A stretch of DNA of 64,000 bases from DASWJS01 sp036397035 (GTDB taxonomy: Bacteria; Actinomycetota; AC-67): NCBI GenBank assembly GCA_036397035.1, contig DASWJS010000017.1:241338-305337 (forward strand). Reading direction: 5' to 3'. The position numbers were made by a program, and so were the translations under genes. Numbering within the stretch: position 1 is the first letter of the stretch; each line of letters opens with the position of its first letter. Below, piece after piece: positions 18,865-27,457 of the stretch. The notes below the pieces were generated by a model. The model was not told the DNA's origin. It saw only the letters and a program-made list of their open reading frames with translations, and ran no database searches.

Positions 18865-19590
18865 ATGGCTTCCATCGCGCTCCTGGGCTCGGGCGAGTTC
18901 CTCCCCTGGGCGACCGCGGTCGACCGGTGGTGCATCGAGTCCTCGCCGGTCGGCTCCGACCGCGTCCTCGTCGCCCCCACCGCATCCGCGCCCGAGGGCG
19001 AAGCAAGCTTCCGCCGCTGGGCGCGCATGGGGCTGGAGCACTACCGCGCGATCGGCATGAAGCCGGAGGTGCTCGACGTGCGCACCCGCGAGCACGCCGA
19101 GGACCCTGCGCGAGCCGCGGCCGTCGCGGGCGCGCGCCTGGTGTTCTTCTCGGGCGGCAACCCGGGCTACCTCGCCGAGACCCTGCGCGACACGGTCTTG
19201 TGGCGCGCGATCCTGGACGCGGTCGCGGCGGGGACGGCGCTCGGGGGCTGCAGCGCCGGCTCGGTCGCCTTCGGGGTCGAGGCGCCCGACGTGAACGGCG
19301 CGGCCCTGCGGCAGTGGGTTCCCGGCCTCGCGCTGCTCGAGTCCGCTTATGTGATCGCGCACTTCGATGCGCTGGACGGCTACGTCCCCGGGCTGCAGCG
19401 AATGCTCGTCGAGCACACCCCCGAGAGCGCGACCATGGTCGGGCTCGACGAGGACACGGCGCTCTACGGCGACGGCTCGGCCTGGACGGTCGCCGGCGCG
19501 GGCGCGGCGTGGCTGAAGGACGGCGGCGAGCTTCGGCCCGTGCGGGCCGGCGGAGAGGTCTCGCTGCGCCTCACGGCGCGCTTCCCCTAA
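18865..19590 (+). CDS. Peptidase S51 (dipeptidase E / cyanophycinase-like) family protein
   Basis: The 241-residue protein has the S51 serine-hydrolase fold. The nucleophile elbow is GGCSAGSVAFG (Ser about 133), preceded by the VFFSGGNPGYL segment. Family members include peptidase E, which cleaves Asp-X dipeptides, and cyanophycinase. Which applies here cannot be told; no cyanophycin synthetase gene is nearby. TACGCT lies 9 nt before the ATG with no clear Shine-Dalgarno, suggesting a very short leader. Cytosolic, no signal peptide. Confidence 0.8.
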   Translation: MASIALLGSGEFLPWATAVDRWCIESSPVGSDRVLVAPTASAPEGEASFRRWARMGLEHYRAIGMKPEVLDVRTREHAEDPARAAAVAGARLVFFSGGNPGYLAETLRDTVLWRAILDAVAAGTALGGCSAGSVAFGVEAPDVNGAALRQWVPGLALLESAYVIAHFDALDGYVPGLQRMLVEHTPESATMVGLDEDTALYGDGSAWTVAGAGAAWLKDGGELRPVRAGGEVSLRLTARFP

Positions 19591-19600
19591 CATGCCCGGC

Positions 19601-20515
19601 ATGCTCACCCGGCGCGAGTTCATCCTCGCGGGCAGCCTTGCGGTGCTCGGCGCCTGCGCCAGGAAGCCTGCCCCGCCCGCGACGACGACGCTGAACGACG
19701 TCATCGCGAACCGCACCCAGGGCGTCCAGGTGATCTGGGTCCAGGTCGAGCTGCTGTCCGGCCGCACCGAGCGCCTGCCCTTCGCCCTGATCGGCGCCGA
19801 CGGACCGATCAACGGCGCGACCGGGCGGTTCTGGATCGCCCGCAATCGCGAAAGCGAAGCCTTGGGTCCATACGACTTCCGGCACGTCGGCGGGGAGCTG
19901 GGCGAGCGCGGGCTGTACGTCGGCGAGGTCTCGGTGCCCGAGGACGGGCTCTGGCTCCTGGCGGTCGAGGCGACTCCTCCTGGCGGCGCCACCCCGGCCC
20001 TGGGCGTCGCGCAGATCCAGGCGGGCGCGACGAACCAGATGCCCAAGCCGGGCGACGCGGCGGTTTCCGTCGCGACGCCGACGACCCGCAAGCACCGCGG
20101 CGTCGACCCGATCTGCACGCGCCGGCCGCCGTGCGGCATGCACGAGACGTCGCTGGACGACGCGCTCGCCGCGGGGAGCCCGGTCGTGCTCACGATCGGG
20201 ACGCCGCGCTTCTGCCAGTCGGCCACCTGCGGACCGGTCGTGGACGTGCTGGAGGGCGTCCGCGACGAGTTCCCCGGCGTCACGTTCGTCCACGCCGAGC
20301 TGCTCCGCGACGACCACGACGACACCGTCGCCGCGTACGCGGGGCAGCGTCCGAGCGACTACGAGGGCAGCCCGATCGCGCCCGCCGCGGTCGCCTGGAA
20401 CGTGACCGAGGAGCCGGCCACGTACTACATCGGCGCCGACGGCACGATCGTCGAGCGTCACCTCAGCGGCATCGACGAGGTCGACGCCCGCGCCGCGATC
20501 GCGGCGCTCACGTGA
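19601..20515 (+). CDS. Tat-type lipoprotein with a thioredoxin-like domain
   Basis: This exported protein, 304 aa, begins MLTRREFILAGSLAVLGAC. It has a twin-arginine-like RRxF motif and a lipobox ending at Cys19. The C-terminal half looks thioredoxin-like: SPVVLTIGTPRFCQSATCGP has two cysteines four residues apart, followed by VDVLEGVRDEFPGVTFVHAE. A redox or copper-related role outside the membrane is possible but unproven. The ATG at 19601 is preferred over 19592 because TAACAT (19588-19593) is a well-placed -10 exactly 7 nt before it. The 3' end overlaps convergent ogt by 8 nt. Confidence 0.75.
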   Translation: MLTRREFILAGSLAVLGACARKPAPPATTTLNDVIANRTQGVQVIWVQVELLSGRTERLPFALIGADGPINGATGRFWIARNRESEALGPYDFRHVGGELGERGLYVGEVSVPEDGLWLLAVEATPPGGATPALGVAQIQAGATNQMPKPGDAAVSVATPTTRKHRGVDPICTRRPPCGMHETSLDDALAAGSPVVLTIGTPRFCQSATCGPVVDVLEGVRDEFPGVTFVHAELLRDDHDDTVAAYAGQRPSDYEGSPIAPAAVAWNVTEEPATYYIGADGTIVERHLSGIDEVDARAAIAALT

Positions 20516-21014
20516 ACAGCGCGCCCTCGAGCGCGCCTTCCAGCTCGAGCAGCGAACGCTTCGTCTCGGTCCCCTTCCCCATCGAGTAGCGGCCGAGCGA
20601 GCCGTCCCCGCGCACGACGCGGTGGCACGGGATGATCAACGGGACCGGGTTCGTCGCGAGCGCGGTACCGACCGCCCGCGCGGCGCGCGGGCTCCCGATC
20701 GCGTTCGCGATCCACCCGTACGAGCGCACCGTCCCGGCCGGGATGCGCGCGGTCTCGCGCAGCACGCGCCGCTGGAACGCGGGGAACACCGACCAGTCCA
20801 CGCCCGAGCCGTCCCCCGCCCGAGCCGCGTCCCGGACGCGGCGCGCGGAGGCCGCCGGCAGCTCGGCCCGCGCGGGCCGTTCGCCGAATCGGGCCTGCGC
20901 GTCGTCCAGGAACCTGCGCTCGGTCCGGCCGACGTCCAGCGTGACGATCCCGCGCTCGTTGGAGAGCACCCATGCCTTGCCGACCGGGGTCTCCACGGAT
21001 CCGTATCGAAGCAT
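20508..21014 (-). CDS. ogt: Methylated-DNA--protein-cysteine methyltransferase
   Basis: This 168-residue suicide enzyme moves the alkyl group from O6-alkylguanine to its own cysteine in the LIIPCHRVV motif. The preceding VRSYGWIANAIGSPRAARAVG stretch covers the helix-turn-helix, with the arginine finger in SPRAARAVG. There is no Ada regulatory domain. The ATG at 21014 follows AAAGGAG. The 3' end overlaps the convergent lipoprotein gene by 8 nt. Confidence 0.93.
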   Translation of the reverse strand: MLRYGSVETPVGKAWVLSNERGIVTLDVGRTERRFLDDAQARFGERPARAELPAASARRVRDAARAGDGSGVDWSVFPAFQRRVLRETARIPAGTVRSYGWIANAIGSPRAARAVGTALATNPVPLIIPCHRVVRGDGSLGRYSMGKGTETKRSLLELEGALEGALFT

Positions 21015-21061
21015 CGCGATCTCCTTTCGCCCGGACGCTACCACCGCGCTGGGACGCGCGA

Positions 21062-21700
21062 TCAGGCATCGAGCGGAGGAAGGACCGCGCGGATCGCCGC
21101 GACCGCCCGCGCCGGGTCGGGCGCCCCGGTGATCGCGCGCACGACCACGAACCGGCGCGCGCCCGCGTCCACGGCGACGGGAATGGTTTCCGCGTTCATC
21201 CCGCCGGTGACGAACCACGGCACGTCGCCCGCGCGGGCCGCCGCCTCGCGCACGTAGTCCAGCCCGACGCCCGGGCGGCCTTGCTTGGTCGGCGTCGCGT
21301 GGACCGGCCCGACGCCGAGATAGTCCAGGGGCTCGCGCAACGCCGCCGCCAGCTCGGCCACCGCATGGGTCGAGCGTCCGACGAGCGCGCCGGGCCCGAG
21401 GATCGCCCGCGCCTCCGCGGGCCGCAGGTCGTCCTGGCCCAAGTGCACGCCGTCGGCCCCCGCCACCGCGGCGACGTCGGCGCGGTCGTTCACGACGAAC
21501 AGGGCCCCGTGCCGGTCCGCGGCGGCGCGGAAGCGCTCCGCCGCTCGCGCGAGCGCCGCGTCGCCCGCCTGCTTGTCGCGGAGCTGCACCACGTCGACGC
21601 CCGCGCCCAGGACCGCCTCCAGGAAGCCGTCGTCGCGAATCGGCGCGCACAGGTAGAGCTGCGCGCGCGCGAGCCGCTCGCGCCGCTCCGCTCCGGTCAT
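21062..21700 (-). CDS. thiE: Thiamine-phosphate synthase
   Basis: ThiE, 212 aa, joins HMP-pyrophosphate to thiazole phosphate. Key segments are DVVQLRDK, FVVNDRADVAAVAGADGVHLGQDDL (pyrophosphate and metal binding) and LGVGPVHATPTKQG. The ATG at 21700 lies 10 nt downstream of thiS. It is the last gene of thiG-thiH-thiS-thiE and so under the same riboswitch. Confidence 0.95.
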   Translation of the reverse strand: MTGAERRERLARAQLYLCAPIRDDGFLEAVLGAGVDVVQLRDKQAGDAALARAAERFRAAADRHGALFVVNDRADVAAVAGADGVHLGQDDLRPAEARAILGPGALVGRSTHAVAELAAALREPLDYLGVGPVHATPTKQGRPGVGLDYVREAAARAGDVPWFVTGGMNAETIPVAVDAGARRFVVVRAITGAPDPARAVAAIRAVLPPLDA

Positions 21701-21710
21701 ACGCCGGCGC

Positions 21711-21917
21711 TCACGCGCCGCCGGCGACCGCGCGCACGATCTCCAGGCGGTCGCCGTCGCTCAGCCGCACGCTCGCAAGGCGCGCCCGTTCGAGCGGCTC
21801 GCCGTTGTATTCCACGACGACCCACTCCGGTTTCCAGCCGATGGACGCGAGCAGGTCGGCAATCGTCGCGTCGCTCGGCACCTCGCGCGGCGCCCCGTTG
21901 GCGACGACGACCGCCAC
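21711..21917 (-). CDS. thiS: Sulfur carrier protein ThiS
   Basis: ThiS, 68 aa, is the ubiquitin-like sulfur carrier for thiazole formation. It has the compact beta-grasp pattern (VVVANGAPREVPSDATIADLLASI). Unusually it ends in AVAGGA rather than the bare diglycine needed for adenylation and thiocarboxylation. One residue would have to be removed, or the last codon is a mutation. The GTG start lies 2 nt before the thiH stop codon region, within the same operon. Confidence 0.88.
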   Translation of the reverse strand: MAVVVANGAPREVPSDATIADLLASIGWKPEWVVVEYNGEPLERARLASVRLSDGDRLEIVRAVAGGA

Positions 21918-21919
21918 GC

Positions 21920-23077
21920 TCAGACCCCCGCCGGCTGCGACACGGGCGCGCTACCGGACGCCCGCATCGCCGGGTCCCAGTCCTTCCACACGACCTCGTA
22001 GCCCAGGTCGCGCAACGCCGCCGCGACCTCGGCGGGCGAGCGGGTGTCGTCCACTTCGAACTGCCCCTCGGCTTCGCCCGGATGCGTGTAGCCGCCGGGA
22101 TCGGTGTGTGACCCGGCCGAGGTGTGCGTGACGCCGAGCCGTACGAGCCGGTCGCGGAACGCCGCCGGCTCGCGCGTCGACATCACGATCCCGACGTCCG
22201 GCAGCAGCAGCCGCAGCGCGCAGACGTACTGCGCAAGCTCGCGGTCGGTCACGGGGTGCGCGGGCGAGTAGTCGCTCGCGCTCGGGCGGATGCGCGGGAC
22301 GCTCACGCTCAGCTCGCTGCGCCAGGCCGCGCGCATCAGGTACAGGGCGTGCGCCGCCGTCGCGATCGCGTCCTCGCGCCACGGTTCGTGCAGCCCGAGC
22401 AGCGCCCCGACGCCAACGCGCCGGATGCCTGCGCGCGCGGCGCGTTCCGGACCGCCCAGGCGGAAGCCGTAGTCGCGCTTCTTTCCCGCGAGATGGAAGC
22501 GCGCGTAGGAATCGCGGTCGTAGGTCTCCTGGTAGATCACGACGCCGTCGACCCCCGCGTCCGCAAGCCGGCGATAGTCCCGCTCGTCCCACACCTGCAC
22601 CTCGATCGAGATCTGCGGCACGAGGTCGCGCAATGCCGAAACGTGCTCGCACAGGAAGTCCACGCCGGTACGCGCCTGGTGCTCGCCGGTCAGCAGCAGG
22701 ACGTGACGGAACCCCGCCGCCCGCAGGTGCTCGACCTCCGCGCGAGCCTGCGCCGGCCCCAGCGTCTTCCGAGCGATCGGCAAGTCCTTCGCGAACCCGC
22801 AGTAGGTACAGGTCGTGAGGCACTCGTTCGACAGGTAGACCGGCGCGTACATGTGCACGGTCTTGCCGAAGCGCGCGAGCGTCAGGCGGTGCGCGGCCTG
22901 CGCCAGGTCCTCGATGCGCTCGCCGGCCGCGGGCCCGAGCAGCGCCGCGAAGTCCGCCGGGTCGCGCGAGCCGTGCGGGCGCGCGAGCGCGCGCTCGACG
23001 TCGGCGCCGGTTGCGCGCATCGCGAACGCGGCCAGGTCGCGCACCGGCGTGCGGGCGAGCTGCTCGGCGAAGCTCAC
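21920..23077 (-). CDS. thiH: 2-iminoacetate synthase ThiH (radical SAM)
   Basis: ThiH, 385 aa, cleaves tyrosine to give dehydroglycine for the thiazole ring. The radical-SAM cluster motif is CLTTCTYCGF. Other family segments are TGEHQARTGVDFL, QVWDERDYRRLADAGVDGV and the C-terminal GGYTHPGEAEGQFEV. The GTG at 23077 overlaps the thiG stop (GTGA). A ThiH rather than the oxygen-dependent ThiO implies a route able to work without oxygen. Confidence 0.95.
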   Translation of the reverse strand: MSFAEQLARTPVRDLAAFAMRATGADVERALARPHGSRDPADFAALLGPAAGERIEDLAQAAHRLTLARFGKTVHMYAPVYLSNECLTTCTYCGFAKDLPIARKTLGPAQARAEVEHLRAAGFRHVLLLTGEHQARTGVDFLCEHVSALRDLVPQISIEVQVWDERDYRRLADAGVDGVVIYQETYDRDSYARFHLAGKKRDYGFRLGGPERAARAGIRRVGVGALLGLHEPWREDAIATAAHALYLMRAAWRSELSVSVPRIRPSASDYSPAHPVTDRELAQYVCALRLLLPDVGIVMSTREPAAFRDRLVRLGVTHTSAGSHTDPGGYTHPGEAEGQFEVDDTRSPAEVAAALRDLGYEVVWKDWDPAMRASGSAPVSQPAGV

Positions 23078-23865
23078 GACAGGAAGCCCGTCAGCGGGCT
23101 CGACGCTTCGGCGTCCGCGCGTTCCGGCGCGAGCCCCGCGAGGAACGCCGAACGCCCGGCTTCGGTCGCGGCCTTGAACGCGCGCGCCATGCGGGCCGGG
23201 TCGCGCGCCACCGCGATCGCGGTGTTGACGAGCACCGCGTCCACCCCCAACTCCATCGCGGCGGCGGCGTGCGACGGCGCGCCGAGGCCGGCGTCCACCA
23301 CCACCGGGACGCTCGCCTGCTCGACGATGACGCCGATGGCGTCGGCCGTCCGCAGGCCCTTGTTCGACCCGATCCAGGACCCGAGCGGCATGACCGTCGC
23401 GCAGCCCGCCTCCCCGAGGCGCTTTGCCAGCACGGGGTCGGCGTTGATGTAGGGAAGGACCGTGAAACCGTCGGCGACGAGCGTCTCCGCCGCCTTCAGC
23501 GTCTCGACCGGGTCGGGCAGCAAGTACCGCGGGTCGGGCGTCACCTCCAGCTTGACCCACGCCGGCAACCCCATCGCGCGCGCGAGCCGCGCGAGCCGCA
23601 CCGCCTCGTCCGCGTCGATGGCGCCCGAGGTGTTGGGCAGCAGTTGCACGCGCTCGGCATCGATGAACGTCAGGATGTCGGGACCGCCGGTGGCGTCCAG
23701 GTCGACGCGTCGCAGCGCCACCGTCACCATGCCGGTCCCGCTCGCTTCGATCGCGGCGCGCATGGTCTGCCCGTCGGGAAACTTGCCGGTGCCCACGATC
23801 AGCCGCGACTCGAACGATCGAGCGCCGATGACGAGCCGATCGCCGGGGCCGTTGCTCTCGCTCAT
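23074..23865 (-). CDS. thiG: Thiazole synthase ThiG
   Basis: ThiG, 263 aa, builds the thiazole phosphate from DXP, dehydroglycine and ThiS thiocarboxylate. The TIM barrel includes RLIVGTGKF, the LLPNTSGAIDADEAVRLARL stretch, WVKLEVTPDPRYLLPD (catalytic lysine) and VDAGLGAPSHAAAAMELG. The ATG at 23865 follows GGAGGGAG. A TPP riboswitch fills the leader directly upstream. Confidence 0.96.
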   Translation of the reverse strand: MSESNGPGDRLVIGARSFESRLIVGTGKFPDGQTMRAAIEASGTGMVTVALRRVDLDATGGPDILTFIDAERVQLLPNTSGAIDADEAVRLARLARAMGLPAWVKLEVTPDPRYLLPDPVETLKAAETLVADGFTVLPYINADPVLAKRLGEAGCATVMPLGSWIGSNKGLRTADAIGVIVEQASVPVVVDAGLGAPSHAAAAMELGVDAVLVNTAIAVARDPARMARAFKAATEAGRSAFLAGLAPERADAEASSPLTGFLS

Positions 23866-23873
23866 GCCTCCCT

Positions 23874-23958
23874 CCGCCCGCATTACCGGGATCAGGTTCG
23901 CTGGGTCGCCGCCGGTCTCAGGCGGCCTCTCAGCCCGGTTCCCCGAGCTCCCCGTCAG
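23874..23958 (-). promoter_or_regulatory. TPP (THI-box) riboswitch
   Basis: The minus-strand leader of thiG has the conserved thi-box elements in order: GGGGAGCTCGG, GGGCTGAGAGG, GACCC, GAACCTGATC and GGTAATGCGGG. It ends about 8 nt before the thiG ATG, next to the Shine-Dalgarno. Ligand binding could therefore hide the ribosome-binding site. It should shut down thiGHSE when thiamine pyrophosphate is plentiful. Confidence 0.95.
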
Positions 23959-24002
23959 CGGCCATCCTAGCGAGCCGGACCCGCCCTGCCGAAATGCCCT
24001 CG

Positions 24003-24344
24003 CTAGTCGCCCAGCAGGTCGATCGAGCGGAGCATCTGCTCGGTCCGGTCCATCTCCTGGACGACGAAAGCGATCTCCTGCGGGCCCCGCGCGTCGTGCT
24101 TGGGGAACAGGAACTGGTTCAGGTCCTCGTTCGCGCCGAGCTGCAGCCCGAGCGCGCTCATCATCTCGGCGAGCGCGTGCTCCCAGGTGAACAGGACGGT
24201 CCCCTCGCGCTCGCTCCAATGGACCCAGTAGGTGAGGAAGCTCGTCGCGCGCATCGAGAGCCTGATCGTGCCGGTCCCGCGATCCTGGACCGGGCGGAAG
24301 CCGAGCGCGAGCAGGTCGCTGCGGAAGGACTCGGCGTCGCTCAT
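24003..24344 (-). CDS. Hypothetical protein
   Basis: The 113-residue product is not recognised. It begins MSDAESFRSDLLALGFRP, has no signal peptide or TM segment, and shows an alpha/beta pattern with acidic C-terminal helices (QEMDRTEQMLRSIDLL). TACACT lies 9 nt before the ATG at 24344 on the minus strand, in the gap shared with the divergent PASTA kinase. It lies just upstream of the riboswitch-controlled thi operon but has no visible link to it. Confidence 0.65.
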   Translation of the reverse strand: MSDAESFRSDLLALGFRPVQDRGTGTIRLSMRATSFLTYWVHWSEREGTVLFTWEHALAEMMSALGLQLGANEDLNQFLFPKHDARGPQEIAFVVQEMDRTEQMLRSIDLLGD

Positions 24345-24412
24345 GGCCGCGCAAGTGTAGCGTTCCGCGCTGCAGGCTCCCGGCCCCTCGCGCTCGTACA
24401 CTCTTGAGCGAC

Positions 24413-26221
24413 GTGGGCACTTCCCCCGACCGTATGGTCGCCTCGCTCGTCGGTGGTCGTTATGAGATCACCGGTCTCGTCGCGAGCGGCGGCATGGGTG
24501 AGGTGTACCGAGCGCGAGACACCGTCCTGGAACGCATCGTCGCCCTGAAGGTCCTGCGCGACGGCGACGAATCCTTCCGCGCGCGCTTCCGGTCCGAGGC
24601 CACGAACGCCGCGCGCCTGTCCCATCCCGGCATCGTGCAGGTCTACGACTTCGGCGCGTCGGACGCCGACCCGTTCATCGCGATGGAGTTCGTGGACGGA
24701 CGAACGCTGCGCGACATCCTGCAATCGCGAACCGCGCTGACCCCGGCGATCGCCGCGCGCATCGTCGCGCGGGTCGGCGCGGCACTCGAGCACGCGCGAC
24801 GCCAGGGGGTCGTGCACCGCGACGTCAAGCCCGACAACGTCATCGTGACCGCCGACGGCGCGGTGAAGGTGACCGACTTCGGCTTGTCCCGGACGCACGC
24901 CGACTCGACGGTGACGCAGGCTGGCATGGTGATGGGCACCGCGCACTACCTCGCGCCCGAACAGGTGACCGGGGACCGCGTCGACCATCGCGCGGACCTC
25001 TACGCGCTCGGCGTCGTGCTCTACGAAATGCTGACCGGAACGCCGCCCTTCCCGGCCGACAGCGCGCCCGCCGTCGCCTACCGCCGCGTGAACGAAGACG
25101 TGCCGAGCGCGCTCGGCGTCAACCCCGATGTCCCGCGCGCCCTGGACGTCGTGCTGCAGAACCTCACCGCGCGGGACCCGGACGAGCGGTACGCAAGCGC
25201 CGCCGAGATGCTGCAGGACCTCGAACACATCGAGCAGGCGCCGGACGTGGACCTGAGCGGGCTCGTGCACCTGACGAGCGCGATCCCGATCGCGGGACAG
25301 GAGACGGTCGCGCTGCCCCGGCGCTCACAGCGGCGCTCGCGCCGGCGCTCGCGCCGGCGCGGAGTCGCGATCGCGGTGGCGCTGACGCTGCTCGTCGGGG
25401 CCGGGTACGCGATCAACGGCCCCCTCGCGCGCATCGGCGTGCCGAACGTCGTCGGCGCGGACGAGGCGACGGCAAAGCGCGCGCTGGAAGCGGAGGGGTT
25501 CACCGTCGACGAGGTGCTCCAGAACAGCGCGACCGTGCCGGCGGGCAGCGTTATCTCCCAAGACCCGCTCGGCGGCACGGTGACGCGCAGCGGCGCGGAG
25601 ATCACGATCGTCTTGTCGCTCGGGCCACGCCTGGTCGAGGTTCCGAACGTCGTCGGGCGCACGTACCGCAACGCCGAGCGCGCGCTGTCCGACCTCGGCT
25701 TCGAGGTGCGGCGCGACGACGTCTACGACGCCGACGTCGAACCGCTCCACGTCGTGTCCATGGACCGGCACGCCGGCGACCTCATCAAGGAAGGCAGCAT
25801 CGTCACGTTGCAAGTCTCCCGCGGCCCGGAGATGGTCGCGGTCCCGAACGTGGTCGGCGATCCCGAGGCCGCGGCCGTCGACGACCTCGAAGCAAAAGGC
25901 TTCGAGGTCAAGGTCGAGCGCCGCACGAGCGGCGCGGTCCCCGCGGGCAGGGTCATCTCGACGTCGCCGAAGCAAGGCGCCTCGATCGAGAAGGGGTCGA
26001 CCGTGCGTCTCGTCGTGAGCCTCGGCCCGCCCCTGGTCAAAGTGCCCGACCTCGAGTGCATGACGCGCAAGCAGGCGGAAGATCAGCTCGTCTCGCGCGG
26101 CTTGAAGGTCGAGTTCAGCGGACAAGGCGAGCGTGTCGTGGATCAAACGCCGTCGCCGGGCGCGAAGGCGCCGAAGCGCTCGGTCGTGACCGCCTTCATG
26201 AGCCTCGGCTCCTACTGCTGA
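24413..26221 (+). CDS. Serine/threonine protein kinase with four PASTA domains (PknB/Stk type)
   Basis: This membrane Hanks-type kinase, about 602 aa, senses cell-wall fragments through PASTA repeats. The kinase domain has the Gly loop ASGGMGEVY, the lysine in VALKVL, HRDVKPDNV, the DFG motif and APE. A basic juxtamembrane stretch of RRSR units leads to one TM helix (about 315-333). Four PASTA domains follow, each opening with VPN/VPD-type turns and ending near VSLG. The start is uncertain: GTG 24413, TTG 24404 or ATG 24434; TACACT at 24397-24402 excludes the TTG if it is the promoter. It is not in the usual ftsW/pbpA cluster. Confidence 0.93.
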   Translation: MGTSPDRMVASLVGGRYEITGLVASGGMGEVYRARDTVLERIVALKVLRDGDESFRARFRSEATNAARLSHPGIVQVYDFGASDADPFIAMEFVDGRTLRDILQSRTALTPAIAARIVARVGAALEHARRQGVVHRDVKPDNVIVTADGAVKVTDFGLSRTHADSTVTQAGMVMGTAHYLAPEQVTGDRVDHRADLYALGVVLYEMLTGTPPFPADSAPAVAYRRVNEDVPSALGVNPDVPRALDVVLQNLTARDPDERYASAAEMLQDLEHIEQAPDVDLSGLVHLTSAIPIAGQETVALPRRSQRRSRRRSRRRGVAIAVALTLLVGAGYAINGPLARIGVPNVVGADEATAKRALEAEGFTVDEVLQNSATVPAGSVISQDPLGGTVTRSGAEITIVLSLGPRLVEVPNVVGRTYRNAERALSDLGFEVRRDDVYDADVEPLHVVSMDRHAGDLIKEGSIVTLQVSRGPEMVAVPNVVGDPEAAAVDDLEAKGFEVKVERRTSGAVPAGRVISTSPKQGASIEKGSTVRLVVSLGPPLVKVPDLECMTRKQAEDQLVSRGLKVEFSGQGERVVDQTPSPGAKAPKRSVVTAFMSLGSYC

Positions 26222-26245
26222 TCCTGCTGCCGGTAGCGTGAGCGG

Positions 26246-27109
26246 ATGCGCGCGCGCTACCGGTGGGAGTTCGCGCTCGTCGGCATCGCGGCCGTCTGGG
26301 GGGCGACCTTCCCGATGGTCCAGGACGCCGTCGAGCGTCTGCCGCCCTTCGCGTTCCTCGCCGCGCGCTTCGCGCTCGCCGCGGCCGTCCTGGCCGCGCT
26401 CGGCGCCTTTCGCGGCCTCACGGCCCGCGAGCTTCGCGCGGGCGCCGTCATCGGCGGGGCGCTGACGGCCGGCTACGCCTTCCAGACCGTCGGGCTGCAG
26501 TACACGTCGGCCTCCAACGCGGGATTCATCACGGGCATGTTCGTAGTCTTCACGCCGCTGATCGGCGCCGCCGTCTTCCGAGCCCTGCCTTCGCGAGCGG
26601 CGTTGACCGGGGTCACGCTCGCCACGGCGGGGCTCGTCCTGCTCGCGATGCCCGCGGGCTTCCGGCTCGGAAAGGGAGACGCGCTGGAGGTCGCGACGGC
26701 CTTCGCCTTCGGGCTGCACATCGTGTTGATTGCGCTGTTCGCGCGCGGGTCGAGCGCGCTCCGGATCACCGGCGTCCAAGTGGCCGTCACCGCCGTCGCG
26801 ACCGGCGCGGTCGGCGCGCTCGCCGAGCGGTCGGCCGCCTTCGACGCCGACGCGAGCGTCGTCCTCACCGTGGTCGTCACGGCGATCGGCGCAACCGTGG
26901 TCGGTTTCTGGGTGCAGGTGCGCGCCCAGCAAGACCTGCCGCCGGTGCGGACGGGCGTGATCTTGAGCGCGGAGCCCGCGTTCGCTGGGCTGTTCGGGTA
27001 CCTGCTGGCGGGGGACCGCATCGGCGGCCGGGGCATCGCCGGCGCCGCGCTGATCCTGGTCGGGATCCTGGTGGTCTCGGCGCTGGGGCCGGACCGGGAG
27101 CGGCTCTAG
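26246..27109 (+). CDS. EamA/DMT-family transporter
   Basis: The 287-residue membrane protein has ten predicted helices in two EamA repeats. The N-terminal repeat opens with FALVGIAAVWGATFPMVQ, and the C-terminal repeat ends LSAEPAFAGLFGYLLAGD before AAGAALILVGILVV-type helices. Such proteins export metabolites, often amino acids; the substrate cannot be read from sequence. TAGCGT lies 6 nt before the ATG, so the message may be leaderless. The stop overlaps by a few bases the end of a converging small ORF. Confidence 0.88.
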   Translation: MRARYRWEFALVGIAAVWGATFPMVQDAVERLPPFAFLAARFALAAAVLAALGAFRGLTARELRAGAVIGGALTAGYAFQTVGLQYTSASNAGFITGMFVVFTPLIGAAVFRALPSRAALTGVTLATAGLVLLAMPAGFRLGKGDALEVATAFAFGLHIVLIALFARGSSALRITGVQVAVTAVATGAVGALAERSAAFDADASVVLTVVVTAIGATVVGFWVQVRAQQDLPPVRTGVILSAEPAFAGLFGYLLAGDRIGGRGIAGAALILVGILVVSALGPDRERL

Positions 27110-27189
27110 CTCGCGACCAGCGCTTCGCGACGTGCGCGGCGGCTGCGGAACCAGGCGACCTGCTGGAAGACGAGGGCGAGGATGCGCAT
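27106..27189 (-). CDS. Putative 27-residue cationic peptide ORF
   Basis: An ATG at 27189 opens a 27-codon frame one base after the stop of the upstream 88-residue gene (TGACATG), and it ends in TAG at 27106. The peptide has a hydrophobic, aromatic N-terminal half (MRILALVFQQVAWF) and a basic second half (RSRRARREA), giving an amphipathic or membrane-active look. The tight spacing suggests coupled translation. It could also be chance; no homologue is known to me. Confidence 0.4.
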   Translation of the reverse strand: MRILALVFQQVAWFRSRRARREALVAS

Positions 27190-27190
27190 G

Positions 27191-27457
27191 TCAGTTGCTC
27201 CAGGTGCTCAGCGGGCCGGCTTCCCATGCGAAGCCGACGTCGTTCAGGGCGGCCATGATCAGCGGAGTGAGGTTCGCAAGCGGCGACCGCTCGCCCGGCA
27301 TCGGGTAGGCGCCGGAGTCGTGCTGGGTGGTGTAGCGGAGACTCATCGCGTCGATGCCCGGGTAGGTGCCGTTTGCCGGCATGTGCGCCTCACCCGCGTA
27401 GCCGACGAAGCCCCATTGCGCCTTGTCTCCCAGGACTTGCTCCGTCGCCTTCTTCAT
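27191..27457 (-). CDS. Hypothetical 88-residue protein
   Basis: Not recognised. The ATG at 27457 has a GGGGGAG Shine-Dalgarno, better than the TTG further upstream. The protein is rich in Gly, Pro and Tyr in the middle (GYAGEAHMPANGTYPGIDAM) and has a hydrophobic stretch near LTPLIMAALNDVGFAW. There is no cysteine and no signal peptide. It is followed immediately by the 27-codon ORF, so the two may form a peptide-gene pair. No biosynthetic or transport gene specific to it is adjacent except the converging DMT exporter. Confidence 0.55.
   Translation of the reverse strand: MKKATEQVLGDKAQWGFVGYAGEAHMPANGTYPGIDAMSLRYTTQHDSGAYPMPGERSPLANLTPLIMAALNDVGFAWEAGPLSTWSN

Noticed and set aside
25317..25362. 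Short GC-rich repeats in the PASTA kinase gene
   Set aside because: They simply encode the repeated RRSR juxtamembrane stretch and are not a separate element.
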